The notes under the pieces were generated by a model. That model was not told the origin of the DNA. It made no database searches and was given only the letters and a program-made list of their open reading frames with translations. The position numbers and the translations under genes were made by a program. Shown here in pieces: positions 17,601 to 25,204 of a stretch of DNA of 49,077 nucleotides. Origin of the DNA: Chloroflexota bacterium (GTDB lineage Bacteria > Chloroflexota > Anaerolineae > Aggregatilineales > Phototrophicaceae); assembly GCA_026707665.1 (NCBI GenBank), contig JAPOWK010000007.1:1-49077 (forward strand), written 5' to 3'. Position 1 is the first letter of the stretch. Every line of letters begins with the position of its first letter.

Positions 17601-17666
17601 GTAATTTGCGATTGCGATAGCGCTTGCGTCTTCTAGCGAGAAGGGTGGGCGGATGTTTGCTTCCAT
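14631..17666 (-). CDS. Trifunctional fusion: APH-type kinase, M23 peptidase fold, class III PLP phospholyase/aminotransferase
   Basis: About 1011 residues from ATG 17666 (MEANIRPPF); further in-frame ATGs upstream to 17798 lack good ribosome binding sites. Domain 1 (about 1-340) is a choline/hydroxylysine kinase-like APH fold with YNDPNDSN (Asp205, Asn210) and MIDFGD. Domain 2 (about 420-545) is an M23/LytM beta-barrel with zinc ligands His436 and Asp440 (HLGVD) and an HLH pair at 527/529. Domain 3 (about 565-1011) is a class III aminotransferase with PLP Lys849 in [13 protein letters not shown]. In animals, hydroxylysine kinase and phosphohydroxylysine or phosphoethanolamine phospholyase are separate proteins of just these families, so the fusion probably phosphorylates an amino alcohol and eliminates phosphate. 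The M23 domain keeps its metal ligands but the protein has no signal peptide. Confidence 0.9.
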   Translation of the reverse strand: MEANIRPPFSLEDASAIAIANYGIQPTDILALPSELDRNFHLRAANGEGFVLKIAHISVSDGVLDLQNKTLQHLQTTTDCFPQLVSTIEGEDAIRVSAGDGEIYRARLLRYIEGVPLSEFRPHSDALLEDIGTKLGVLSSAMGSFRHAEKRLNYRWNIRNLGEVARYGGNLPPARKSLLDHFLRLYQNEVLPALPRLRHSFTYNDPNDSNILIHAHGPELPRVAGMIDFGDMVYGPTVTDLAVALAYIMMESDDPLQKAACVIRAYHREFPLRKEEIGLLFPLIAARLCLSVCISWHQQEQERDNRHLSISEAGAWALLAKLREIHPRSAHYHFRAACGAPACPQSTAVTDWLDAQSFAPILGEPLTDKNSKTVDFGMTSRLLARVTDLADPAAYAEPLRRHLRGDKIGIGYYNEVRPIYLADMFAIDHHQRRTVHLGVDIFAPPATAIYAPMAGQIHSLADYTEAQDYGPVLIIKHEPSDDLCFYTLYGHLSPESLDRWDVGDSVDAGALLASIGDYPRNGNWTPHLHFQIVVDLLDFGDNFPGVCAPKLRALWTSLSPDPNHILRLPYSTQPPQKPGRKNLLRRRQAALNPALSLSYQQPLMIERGFMRHLYDGEGQPYLDCVNNVSHVGHSHPRVVRAAQDQLALLNTNTRYLHDAILEYAEALTATLPAPLSICFFVNSGSEANELALRLATAYTGGADFVVIDHAYHGHTSALIDISPYKFDGPGGSGKPAHVEVAQMPDGFRGPGGGFGHGAGEFYARSIAEKIEAIQARGRQVAAFIAEGMMSCGGQMPLPEDYLERAYKLVREAGGLCVADEVQTGFARVGSHFWSFELSGVTPDIVTMGKPIANGHPLGAVVTRPEIAAAFDNGMEYFNTFGGNPVSCAIGLEVLSIIQDEGLQQNALNTGRYWIERLRELRARFPLIGQVRGAGLFLGIELVRDRDTLEPADWEASYITERMKERGILISTEGPHHNVLKLKPPIIFRRKDVDLFVDVLADTLRDTVLRVD

Positions 17667-17918
17667 GGCAATCATTTGGCTGTCTTTTCGGCTGCGTCTG
17701 CTTCGAGCGTTCATGATAAGCCCGCCGCTCATGAGGCGGAAGGGCAGGTGGGTGATTGCGGCGGTTTCAAAACAGGGCGACCGGCAGTCAGCGTCCAAAC
17801 AGCCCGGCGAGTCATCCGATGGCCACCGGCGATGTCGCGGGCGACAGTCCTGCGGTGTGCGCGCGCAGCAATGGCTCGCCCTTTCATCAGGTATGTTGCA
17901 GGGCAGTGGGACAAAGGC

Positions 17919-17952
17919 TTGACAAATTAGAACTAATGAGCTACCTTATACA
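17919..17952 (+). promoter_or_regulatory. Promoter with palindromic operator for the RecA paralogue
   Basis: TTGACA (17919-17924) is a perfect -35. The 12-bp palindrome ATTAG-AA-CTAAT (17926-17937) sits in the spacer, where a repressor would block polymerase. A -10 could be TACCTT (17942-17947, spacing 17) or TATACA (17947-17952). With the latter, transcription would begin almost at the ATG, giving a leaderless mRNA; no Shine-Dalgarno is visible. The regulator is unknown; LexA is one candidate because the gene is RecA-like. Confidence 0.5.
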
Positions 17953-17960
17953 TATTCGGA

Positions 17961-18653
17961 ATGGACACGGCGAAAGTTGAAGATGAGATGTCGCTAGATT
18001 TGCACACTGCCGAGATGAGCCAGCGCTTCGGTTATCAGGCTATTTCTCCTGCTGCCGTGCTGGCGCCGGTCCACGAGACCCTGCCGACCGGTGTGAGAGC
18101 GGTTGATGAGTTGCTGGATGGCGGCTTGCTGGCGGGCGGAACCCATTGCATCAGCGGCGAGCCAACATCGGGCGCCCGAAGTTTGCTATATCGGGCGGTT
18201 GCGAGCGCGCAGGGGCAAGGCATCCCGGTCCTGTATCTGGATATGGCGCATTTACTAGACCGGCCCAAGGCGGCCGCGGCCGGGATTGAACACGAGCGCT
18301 TGCTGCTGCCTAGCGGAATTTCTTTAGAGCAGGCGCTGCTTCTGATCCGCAGCCTTTCGCGGCGAGGGCTGCCTGGTCTAGTGGTATTCGATCATCCCGC
18401 CCCGATGTCGCTCGCTCGGGTCAGCGCGAGTTTGCGAGACGCGGCCTTGACCTTGCTGGCGCTCTCGGCGGCGACGCTGCCGGGGATGCAGGTAAGGCTC
18501 GAATGTCAGCGGCAGGAATGGCGGATGAAACGGGGAAGGGCCGCCGGCTTCATCAGTGAAGTTCGCCTGACCGCGCATCCGTTCCTGCCCTATCGGCAAG
18601 TCCGCGCCTGCTTCGACAGCCCGCGCGGGGAAGCCTGTTCAGCGCGCTGGTAA
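17961..18653 (+). CDS. RecA/ImuA-like paralogue with degenerate ATPase site
   Basis: 230 residues matching the RecA core in order: LPTGVRAVDELLDGGLLAGG (RecA TGSLALDIALG region), a Walker A-like GEPTSGARS at 66-74, YLDMAHLLD at 92-100 (RecA FIDAEHALD), GISLEQALLLI at 119-129 and Walker B-like LVVFD ending at Asp144. The Walker A Lys is Ala72, the following Thr is Arg73, and the catalytic Glu of RecA is Ala96, so ATP hydrolysis is unlikely. The RecA C-terminal domain is absent. ImuA-type proteins of the mutagenic ImuA-ImuB-DnaE2 cassette share this truncated form, but no imuB or dnaE2 is in view. ATG 17961 is used; ATG 17988 is possible. A palindromic operator lies just upstream. Confidence 0.65.
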   Translation: MDTAKVEDEMSLDLHTAEMSQRFGYQAISPAAVLAPVHETLPTGVRAVDELLDGGLLAGGTHCISGEPTSGARSLLYRAVASAQGQGIPVLYLDMAHLLDRPKAAAAGIEHERLLLPSGISLEQALLLIRSLSRRGLPGLVVFDHPAPMSLARVSASLRDAALTLLALSAATLPGMQVRLECQRQEWRMKRGRAAGFISEVRLTAHPFLPYRQVRACFDSPRGEACSARW

Positions 18654-18674
18654 TTCACCGCACTGTAAATTGCG

Positions 18675-18702
18675 TTGACGGCTTGCATATCTCATTTATT
18701 AC
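18675..18702 (+). promoter_or_regulatory. Promoter of the secreted LysM protein gene
   Basis: TTGACG (18675-18680), 16-base spacer, TATTAC (18697-18702). It lies about 115 bases before the start codon, leaving a leader that contains the hairpin at 18759-18784. Confidence 0.45.
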
Positions 18703-18758
18703 ATTGCCTAGCAATATTCAAGCAGCGCTTTTGTAACCATGCTAATATGACTTCGCAA

Positions 18759-18784
18759 TGCCCCCCTGTCACGCTGGGGGCATG
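18759..18784 (+). other. 5'-leader hairpin
   Basis: Perfect 8-bp arms ATGCCCCC (18759-18766) and GGGGGCAT (18777-18784) around a 10-base loop, between the predicted promoter and the Shine-Dalgarno AGGAG (18805-18809). There is no T-tract, so it is more likely an mRNA-stabilising or regulatory leader element than a terminator. Confidence 0.4.
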
Positions 18785-18817
18785 TGATGATACTTGTTAA
18801 CAGTAGGAGCTTTCCTG

Positions 18818-21307
18818 ATGTTACGCACTCTTTGTCTTATCGTCTGTTTTATCGTTATGGCGCTGAGCCCGGTCGTGGCGCAGGACCCTCCCCCGCTTAC
18901 GGCTCCGACTGACTTGTCGGCGAGCGTCAGCGCCGAGGGCATCAGCATAACTTGGACAGCGCCGGATGGACAGGTAGACGGTTATGAAATCTTGCGCCGG
19001 CGTCCCTTGCAAGACGAAACTGATCTAACGACTCTCGTGGATGACACTGGCGACAGCGAAACCAGCTACACCGATACCAGCGCCACGACGCCAGGTGAAC
19101 AGTATGTTTACGGCGTCAAGACCATTCGCGGCAGCGATCGGAGCGATGCGTCAGACTCTGTCACGGTCGACTTTATAACGATCAGCTGCGAGATTGTGAC
19201 CGGCGACAACCACGACATCCTGCATTGCACGGCGAACGCTGGCGAAGTCGCGATCACGTCCGCAGATTGGACCCCCAGTTTCGAGGAGCAATACGAGCAG
19301 ACGACATCCCGACCGACGGCGGCTTGGGTTATCGCCGATGAATATTGCGACGTGAGTACCACGGTCTCGGTGGCAGCGCAATCCGGCGAATCCGTATTTC
19401 CGACGGTGGAAACATCGATTACGCTTGCGTGCTCGCCGGAACCAACTGACGAATTAACGGTTAGCTGTGAAAACCTCGTTGTAAACGACGAGCACATCCT
19501 GAGCTGCGCGCTGAGCGGCGGCGATCAAACCATAGACAGCGCCACCTGGCTCCCCTATTTCGAGGCTGCGGACGAGAAAACAATAGAAGGAGACGAAGCG
19601 CGGGAAGTGACCTGGGTCATCAGCGATGAGGATTATTGCGGCCAAACCACAACAGTGGAAGTGGATCCGGTGTCTGGCTCGACAAATCTGCCGTCGGTTA
19701 GCACCACGGTCCCGCTTCACTGTGTCATCCGAGTGGATGACAATTGCAGCCTGGCAAACGCGATCCGCTCCGCCAACGGCAACGCGCAAATCGAAGAGAG
19801 TGGCGACAGCGACGGCAACGACGATTGTGAGGCAGGGGGCGCTCCCGATGATACCGCTACCCCGCCTGATACGGGAGACGACATCATCCTGCTGAAGAAG
19901 AATGTCACGCTGACGGCAGCGCTGCCGTCCTTGACGAGCCGCGTACAGCTCGAGGGCAATGGCCACACCATCTCCGGCGATGCCAAACACCGCGTAATTA
20001 TGGTGGTTGGCGGTCACTTAAGCGTCAATGACTTGACCATCACGAAGGGCTTGGCTGCGACCGTTGGCGGCGGCATCTATGTGAACAGCGGCTCCTTGAG
20101 CGTCAGCGACAGCGCCATAAAGGAGAGCAAAGCCAATGACATCGGCGGCGCTATCTACGCCATTGATAGCGATGTTGATATTGCCGACACCGAGATCAGT
20201 GGAAACATGACGGTCAAAAGCCACGGCGGGGGCGTCTATTTTATCAGTTCCACCGGCTTGCACACGTTGGACATCGTGGGCGCCACCTTCAAGAAAAACA
20301 TGGCCACTGAAGACGGCGGCGCTTTAAAGACCGCTGGCGGCATCGCGACCATCAACAAGAGCACATTTGTTGAGAATACCGGCGACGAAGGCGGCGCCAT
20401 CGAAAGCAGCGAAACCACGCTCGACATCACGAACAGTACCTTCAGCAACAATAGCGCCAGAGAAGGCGGCGGCTTGAGCTCGTTCAGTTCGTTTGTGACG
20501 CTCACACACACGACCTGGGCTTACAATTCGGCGGAAGAACAAGGCGGCGGCATTGCCATCATCGGCTGGACGGGCAACTTCAAGATACGCAATACCTTGA
20601 TCTCCGATAGCAAGAGCGGCGGCGATTGCCACAGCGGTCCCAATCCCGACATCATTATTCAGTTCACCGGCAACATCATCCAGGATGGATCCTGCACGCC
20701 TGAACCGGCCGAGAGCCAAGCGGCACTGTCCGAAAGCCTCGAGTTCCAGGCGCAGGCGGTCGCCGAGGATGAGCCAGTGCTAGTTGCCGAGGCGCAATTG
20801 ACCGTGGGCCCGGATGTCATGATTAGCGGACTCACTGGCAACCCGCCCCATCATCCGCTGCAGATGGGAAGCCCGGCGATTGACGCGGCTGATCCGATGT
20901 ACTGCTTGCTTGATGATCAACCCTTCACCGATCGCCCGCAATATGGCAACTGTGACGTCGGCGCTTTTGAATATCCGAAACCGCCACCACGGCCCTCGGA
21001 TCCGCCTGATCCACCGGACCCAGATCCGCCGGATCCGCCGGATCCGCCAGACGACACACCTGAGCCGCCACCGCCTGCTGCTACGCCGACAGCGTCTCCC
21101 GTTCCGCCAACGCCAACTCCGCCGCCCGATTGCATTCATATCGTCAGCGAAGGCGAGAATCTGTTCCGCATCGCCATACTCTACAACATGACAGTGCGTG
21201 AGATTTCCAGCTTCAATAATCTGCTGCGCGACGACCAATTGTCAGTGGGTCAAGAGCTGACAATTCCCTTTGAACATTGCGAGTCGCCGGCGGTTCGCAA
21301 GGGGTAG
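18818..21307 (+). CDS. Secreted FN3 / beta-helix / LysM surface protein
   Basis: 829 residues from ATG 18818, which follows AGGAG by nine bases. A signal peptide (MLRTLCLIVCFIVMALSPVVAQ) is followed by an FN3 domain (about 27-118) and two homologous Cys-containing modules of about 90 residues (about 121-205 and 213-302; compare ITSADWTPSFEEQYEQ with IDSATWLPYFEAADEK). A right-handed parallel beta-helix (about 310-640) opens with CSLANAIRSAN and has repeated GGGIYV/GGAIYA turns. A Pro-Asp-rich linker (about 719-771) leads to a C-terminal LysM domain (about 772-821, HIVSEGENLFRIAILYNMTV). It is probably exported and held to a glycan or cell-surface polymer by LysM, displaying the beta-helix for adhesion or polysaccharide binding. 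No catalytic site is evident. Confidence 0.85.
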   Translation: MLRTLCLIVCFIVMALSPVVAQDPPPLTAPTDLSASVSAEGISITWTAPDGQVDGYEILRRRPLQDETDLTTLVDDTGDSETSYTDTSATTPGEQYVYGVKTIRGSDRSDASDSVTVDFITISCEIVTGDNHDILHCTANAGEVAITSADWTPSFEEQYEQTTSRPTAAWVIADEYCDVSTTVSVAAQSGESVFPTVETSITLACSPEPTDELTVSCENLVVNDEHILSCALSGGDQTIDSATWLPYFEAADEKTIEGDEAREVTWVISDEDYCGQTTTVEVDPVSGSTNLPSVSTTVPLHCVIRVDDNCSLANAIRSANGNAQIEESGDSDGNDDCEAGGAPDDTATPPDTGDDIILLKKNVTLTAALPSLTSRVQLEGNGHTISGDAKHRVIMVVGGHLSVNDLTITKGLAATVGGGIYVNSGSLSVSDSAIKESKANDIGGAIYAIDSDVDIADTEISGNMTVKSHGGGVYFISSTGLHTLDIVGATFKKNMATEDGGALKTAGGIATINKSTFVENTGDEGGAIESSETTLDITNSTFSNNSAREGGGLSSFSSFVTLTHTTWAYNSAEEQGGGIAIIGWTGNFKIRNTLISDSKSGGDCHSGPNPDIIIQFTGNIIQDGSCTPEPAESQAALSESLEFQAQAVAEDEPVLVAEAQLTVGPDVMISGLTGNPPHHPLQMGSPAIDAADPMYCLLDDQPFTDRPQYGNCDVGAFEYPKPPPRPSDPPDPPDPDPPDPPDPPDDTPEPPPPAATPTASPVPPTPTPPPDCIHIVSEGENLFRIAILYNMTVREISSFNNLLRDDQLSVGQELTIPFEHCESPAVRKG
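20999..21049 (+). repeat. 9-bp tandem repeat encoding Asp-Pro-Pro linker
   Basis: Repeats of GATCCGCCG and close variants encode the DPP-rich hinge of the secreted LysM protein. The last units (21023-21049) are nearly exact, a likely site of length variation. Confidence 0.7.
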
Positions 21308-21351
21308 TTGCCATTCTGCATCTCAAAGGGCAATTGCAAAATAGCCCCAAG

Positions 21352-21407
21352 TCGACAGGCTGGGCGCCCGCCTTGGAATGAGGCGCCGGCTTGTCGATTT
21401 GTCTTTT
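21352..21407 (+). terminator. Rho-independent terminator after the LysM protein gene
   Basis: Long, nearly perfect stem: TCGACAGGCTGGGCGCC (21352-21368) pairs with GGCGCCGGCTTGTCGA (21382-21397), followed by a T-rich run (TTTGTCTTTT). It lies 45 bases after the stop at 21307. Confidence 0.55.
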
Positions 21408-21558
21408 GCTAGCAAGGGATGCTCCGCGCGCTGGCGCATGAGTCTCGCGGCTCCGCTTGGCGGCCGACTTTCTCCTCAGCCAAAAGCAAAATGACATCTT
21501 CCTCCGGGCATCCGTGCTAAAATGCTGTAGTTTCGATTCATTGAGCCGGAGGGGGAAG

Positions 21559-22827
21559 GTGGCGCGACATTTGCTTCTAGCGATCATTCTGCTGGGTTTG
21601 GCGCTCCGCATTGCCCATACGTCTTCCGTCTATGGTCCCTCCCTCAATCTGGATTATCCGGGCGACTACTGGGATTATCACATCGCCGCGAAACAGATAC
21701 TGGCGGGCGATATTGGTTTCACACATCGTCTATTTCTGGTGCGCCCACCGCTTTACCCGTTGATCGTTGCCGCCCTCGAGGTACAGCGGCCGCTGCTGCT
21801 TATGCTGAACCAGTTGCTGGCGCTGATGATTGTTCCGCTAAGCTATCGTTTGTCGCGGCAGTTAGGTCTTCCGGTCAGGCCGGCGCTGCTGGCGGCGCTC
21901 ATTATCGCGCTCGATCCTACCAGCATCAAATACTCGGGTATCCTGCTGGCGGAACCGCTGGCCAATCTCCTGCTGGCGGCGGCCTTCGTGACGCTGCTGG
22001 CGCTGAAAAGAGCGGAAGGCAGGTCGGCGACTTTGGTCTGGGGCTTGGCTGCCGGGGCGCTGATTGCCTTATCCTCATTGACCCGGCCGGCGGCTTATCT
22101 GCTCTGGATTCCGATGGGAGCCTGGGCCGCGTGGGCGCGTTGGCGCGCCGGTCTGCGCGGCTTGGCGGCGGCGGCGATCGCATTGCCCGCCTTGCTCGGC
22201 ATGGGTCTTTGGCAGCAGCATAACGCCTTGGTGTTCGGCAACGGCAGCTTCACCAGCGTCGGCACCTTCAACCTGCTCTATTATCGCGCGGCCGCCACCC
22301 TGCATTTGGCGCAGGGACGACAGGACATATCGGCGGTGAAGCAGAGCCTGGCGCGCCGAGTGGAAGAGCGGCTTGGCAATGTCGGCGAGGCGAGCGCGAT
22401 CGAGTGGCGGGAGATACATCGCGCCAACACATCACAGGTAGATGCGGCGATGCGTGAAGTCGCGCTGGAGGTAATCCTCAAGCACCCGGCTGCATTCGCG
22501 CTGGCGGCGCTGGCGGGCGCTTACCAATCGCTGATCGAGGTCTGGGGCGCGCTTTCGCTGGTGGGCGCGCTCTGGAATGTCGCGCTGCTGGTAGCCTGTG
22601 CCATTGGGCTGTGGTCGCTTGTAAGGCGGCGGCGCTTTGCGGACGCGCTGTTCCTCTTGCTGCCCTGCGCCTATTTCGTAGGCGGCACCTTGCTTGTCTG
22701 CACCACCTGCATGGACACCCGCGCCCGCGTGATGATCACGCCTTTGCTGGCGGTGATGGCGGCTTACGGCGTCGCCCATTTGCTCAACCGGCGAAAAGCG
22801 GATCCTTCATCCCCGGCTGATAGCTGA
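21559..22827 (+). CDS. GT39/PMT-like membrane glycosyltransferase, copy 1
   Basis: 422 residues. The GTG at 21559 is chosen because GGAGG (21548-21552) precedes it by six bases and a membrane segment (HLLLAIILLGLAL) starts at once. About ten membrane helices. The first outer loop carries YPGDYWDYHIAAKQIL, the acidic motif of GT-C enzymes (protein mannosyltransferase and ArnT families), followed by RPPLYPLIVAALE. GT-C enzymes move a sugar from a polyprenyl phosphate to an acceptor outside the membrane. A paralogue lies directly downstream (22922-24207), with conserved landmarks such as IALDPTSIKYSG, LLAEPLANLLL and NLLYYRAAA. Its final 82 coding bases are identical to those of the paralogue. 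Confidence 0.8.
   Translation: MARHLLLAIILLGLALRIAHTSSVYGPSLNLDYPGDYWDYHIAAKQILAGDIGFTHRLFLVRPPLYPLIVAALEVQRPLLLMLNQLLALMIVPLSYRLSRQLGLPVRPALLAALIIALDPTSIKYSGILLAEPLANLLLAAAFVTLLALKRAEGRSATLVWGLAAGALIALSSLTRPAAYLLWIPMGAWAAWARWRAGLRGLAAAAIALPALLGMGLWQQHNALVFGNGSFTSVGTFNLLYYRAAATLHLAQGRQDISAVKQSLARRVEERLGNVGEASAIEWREIHRANTSQVDAAMREVALEVILKHPAAFALAALAGAYQSLIEVWGALSLVGALWNVALLVACAIGLWSLVRRRRFADALFLLLPCAYFVGGTLLVCTTCMDTRARVMITPLLAVMAAYGVAHLLNRRKADPSSPADS
22714..22795 (+). repeat. 82-bp perfect direct repeat, copy 1
   Basis: Identical to 24085-24166. It encodes the shared C-terminus of the two GT39-like proteins (DTRARVMITPLLAVMAAYGV and onward). The flanks diverge, so it reflects recent duplication or gene conversion. 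Confidence 0.9.
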
Positions 22828-22843
22828 AAAAACTGCCCAGAAC
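22784..22843 (-). pseudogene. Relic of an SMP-30 C-terminus, antisense to the GT39 copy 1 3' end
   Basis: On the minus strand 19 codons and a TGA read VLGSFFSYQPGMKDPLFAG, clearly homologous to the end of the intact SMP-30 gene at 24155 (LAGSLFSYQPGVK then GTPTALFAG). The same relative position in both GT39 copies implies that a GT39 gene with its convergent SMP-30 neighbour was duplicated, and that the first SMP-30 copy was lost except for this tail, which is kept because it overlaps the GT39 coding end. Confidence 0.6.
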
Positions 22844-23514
22844 GCTATCTTTAGATATATACATATTGCGTAATTCACTGTAAGCTACGCGAGTGCCACT
22901 TTTTCAGTCGATGGTGCTTGCGTGGTGAATCGCGGCCTGCTGTCGTTGGTCTTCATCGGATTGCTTTTCCGTATCGTTTACGCTCTTGCGATTTACGAGC
23001 CGGACCTGCTCCCCTATCACAAGGGCGACTACGACCTCTATTACATGCTGGCCGACGAGATTGTTCGCGGGGAGCTCGCTTTCCGAAATAGCGGTTATCT
23101 TTTGCGCCCACCCTTCTTCCCGCTGATGGCAGCGGCATTAGGATTGGAACCATTGCTGATCATCGCGGTCAATGTCCTGCTGGCCACTGGCATTATCCCG
23201 GTCACGTTTCTGCTCGCAAAGCAATTTGACTTCTCGCATAGACTGACGCTGTTGTCCGCGCTGATCGTGGCGCTTGATCCCACAAGCGTGAAATATTCTG
23301 GCGTCTTGCTGGCGGAACCACTGGCGAATCTGTTGCTCGCTTTGTCGTTTCTAACTCTGATGAAACTTCGAGGGGCGGACAAGCGGCTAGCTGCGCTGTC
23401 CTGGGGCTCTATGTCCGGGGGTTTTATTGTATTATCGGCATTGACCCGCCCAGCCGCCTATCTGCTTTGGCTTCCGATGGCGCTTTGGGCGATGTTTGCG
23501 CGTCGCACAGTAGC

Positions 23515-23529
23515 GGGGGGGGGGGGGGG
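23515..23529 (+). repeat. Poly-G homopolymer (15 G)
   Basis: The longest homopolymer noticed in the window. It lies inside coding sequence of GT39 copy 2 at the exact point where the reading frame changes. Slippage here would switch the gene on or off. Confidence 0.9.
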
Positions 23530-24084
23530 CAGATTTTGGCCGCCGCCGCTTTTGTCTTGCCGGCCCTACTCGGTGTTGGGATTTGGACGCAACACAATGC
23601 CACTCAGCTAAATAACGGCAGCTTCACCACCATTGGCACATACAATCTGCTCTATTACCGGGCGGCTTCGGTGCTACATCAGGCGACCGGGCAGGAGATT
23701 GACGCCGTCTATGCCGAACTGGCGACGCGGGTTGAAGAATCACTCGGCAACGAACCGTTCGGCATAACGGCGAAATGGCGGCATTTTCACTATGCCGGCA
23801 GCCAGCAATTGCAGAGCGCAATGACGAAAGTCGCTTTGGATGTGTTTCTGGAGTATCCGTTACAGTATTTCCTCACCATTCCCGTCGGTCTCTATCGGAT
23901 GCTTTTGCGAGTCTCGGGAATCCTCTTCTGGCCCGGGTTCGCCTGGAATGTCGCATTGCTGGTGGTGGGGAGCATCGGGCTGAATCATCTGCGGCGTCAA
24001 CAAGACTGGGCGACCGGCGCCTTTCTCTCTCTGCCCTGCCTCTATTTTTTGCTGGGGACACTTCTCGTACAAACGAGCGGCATC

Positions 24085-24166
24085 GACACCCGCGCCCGCG
24101 TGATGATCACGCCTTTGCTGGCGGTGATGGCGGCTTACGGCGTCGCCCATTTGCTCAACCGGCGAA
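24085..24166 (+). repeat. 82-bp perfect direct repeat, copy 2
   Basis: Identical to 22714-22795. Here the segment also covers the last codons of the convergent SMP-30 gene (its stop is at 24155-24157). Confidence 0.9.
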
Positions 24167-25027
24167 GAGCGCGGTCGGCGTTCCTTTCACGCCCGGCTGA
24201 TAGCTGAATAAGCTGCCCGCCAACGGATAGTCCGCCAGTTGCTCGTCCGACATGAAGGTGCTGGCCGAGGTGATGTAGAGCGTGTCCAGGTTGGCGCCAG
24301 CGAAGGTGCAGCTGGTGATGTTGAGCGCTGGCAGCGGCAGGACTTCCAGAATCTCGCCGGCCGGCGAATAGCGCGTGAGGCGCGCCCCGCCAAAATGAGC
24401 CACCCAAATGCAATCTTCGCTATCAACAGTCATGCCATCGGGCACGCCTTCGTCATCCCGCGTGAATTGAGCGAAGACGCGCTTGTTGCTCAGCGAGCCG
24501 TCGGCGCCAATATCGAGCGCGTAGATGATTCGCTTGATGCTGTCGGTGTGGTAGATGATCGTATTTTCGAGGTTGAATGTGGGACCGTTACAGATGATGT
24601 AGTCGGTATCGACCTGCCGGGCGCTCAGATCGGGGTCGAGGCGATAGAGTGAGCCGGTCTCCCCCACTTGCTCGATATCCATCGTGCCCGCCCAATAACG
24701 CCCGCTATTATCGACCTTGCCATCGTTGAAACGGTTGCCCGGCTTGTCGGCTTCCGGCAATTGCACTGGCTGGGCCGAAAGCACGTCAAAGTCGATGAAA
24801 GCGAAGCCGTCCTCAATCGTGCCGATGAAGCCGCCGTCCTGCCGTGGGTTTAGGCTGGTGACGGAAAAATCGAAGGTCCAGGTCGTTTTGGCGCCATCAG
24901 CCAAGGCATAGCGGTGGACCTTGTTGCTCATGATATCGACCCAGTAAACCGCGTTCTCCGCTTCCACCCAGACCGGTCCCTCGCCGAGAACCGCGCGAAT
25001 CTCCCATACCAGTTTTACGTCGCTCAT
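24155..25027 (-). CDS. SMP-30/gluconolactonase family lactonase
   Basis: 290 residues from ATG 25027 (MSDVKLVWEIRAVLGEGPVW), which has AAAGGA about 10 bases upstream; an earlier in-frame ATG at 25063 adds unlikely residues. It is a six-bladed beta-propeller lactonase that hydrolyses sugar lactones to aldonic acids with a divalent metal. All four metal-site motifs are present: the Glu in GEGPVW, the Asn in NRFNDGKVD, the Asn in CNGPTF and the Asp in VPDGMTVDSED. The neighbouring upstream gene is a galactonate-type dehydratase, so lactone to aldonate to 2-keto-3-deoxy acid is a coherent path. Its 3' end overlaps the GT39 copy 2 gene on the other strand by 53 bases. Confidence 0.9.
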   Translation of the reverse strand: MSDVKLVWEIRAVLGEGPVWVEAENAVYWVDIMSNKVHRYALADGAKTTWTFDFSVTSLNPRQDGGFIGTIEDGFAFIDFDVLSAQPVQLPEADKPGNRFNDGKVDNSGRYWAGTMDIEQVGETGSLYRLDPDLSARQVDTDYIICNGPTFNLENTIIYHTDSIKRIIYALDIGADGSLSNKRVFAQFTRDDEGVPDGMTVDSEDCIWVAHFGGARLTRYSPAGEILEVLPLPALNITSCTFAGANLDTLYITSASTFMSDEQLADYPLAGSLFSYQPGVKGTPTALFAG

Positions 25028-25052
25028 CTCTTCATTCCTTTCGCCAAGGTGT

Positions 25053-25123
25053 GGGCGACCCAATGGGTAGCCCCTACAGTTCCTTTCTGTTCGTACGGGC
25101 GAGCCGGCGGCTCGCCCCTACAG
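25053..25123. repeat. Two adjacent GGGCGA-type palindromic repeats
   Basis: The first unit (25053-25079) has GGGCGACCCAATGGGTAGCCCC; the second (25096-25123) has perfect arms GGGCGAGCC and GGCTCGCCC. Both end CCTACAG. They fill the gap between the dehydratase and SMP-30 genes and might attenuate transcription between them. Confidence 0.7.
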
Positions 25124-25204
25124 TACATTGCTGTGCGTAAGTGCTGAGAGAATCTGGCCGCTCTCAGTGTACTCGGTGGAATCAACCTATACCAATCGCC
25201 TATT

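Larger units (their letters stand above)
22922..24207 (+). pseudogene. GT39/PMT-like glycosyltransferase, copy 2, split by a frameshift at poly-G
   Basis: Paralogue of the preceding gene. It reads from GTG 22922 (MVNRGLLSLVFIGLLFRIVY; the acidic loop is HKGDYDLYYMLADEIV) to a run of 15 G (23515-23529), after which the frame is lost and stops at 23611. The remaining homology (QILAAAAFVLPALLG, NGSFTTIGTYNLLYYRAAS) continues in another frame to 24207. A tract of 16 or 13 G would restore one protein of about 428 residues. It may be a pseudogene, a phase-variable gene switched by slippage, or an assembly error in the homopolymer. Both halves look free of other damage, favouring one of the last two. 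The 3' end overlaps the SMP-30 gene tail to tail by 53 bases. Confidence 0.75.

Noticed and set aside
20999..21049. Short tandem repeat considered as a CRISPR array
   Set aside because: Units are contiguous 9-mers in frame within a Pro-Asp linker, with no spacers.
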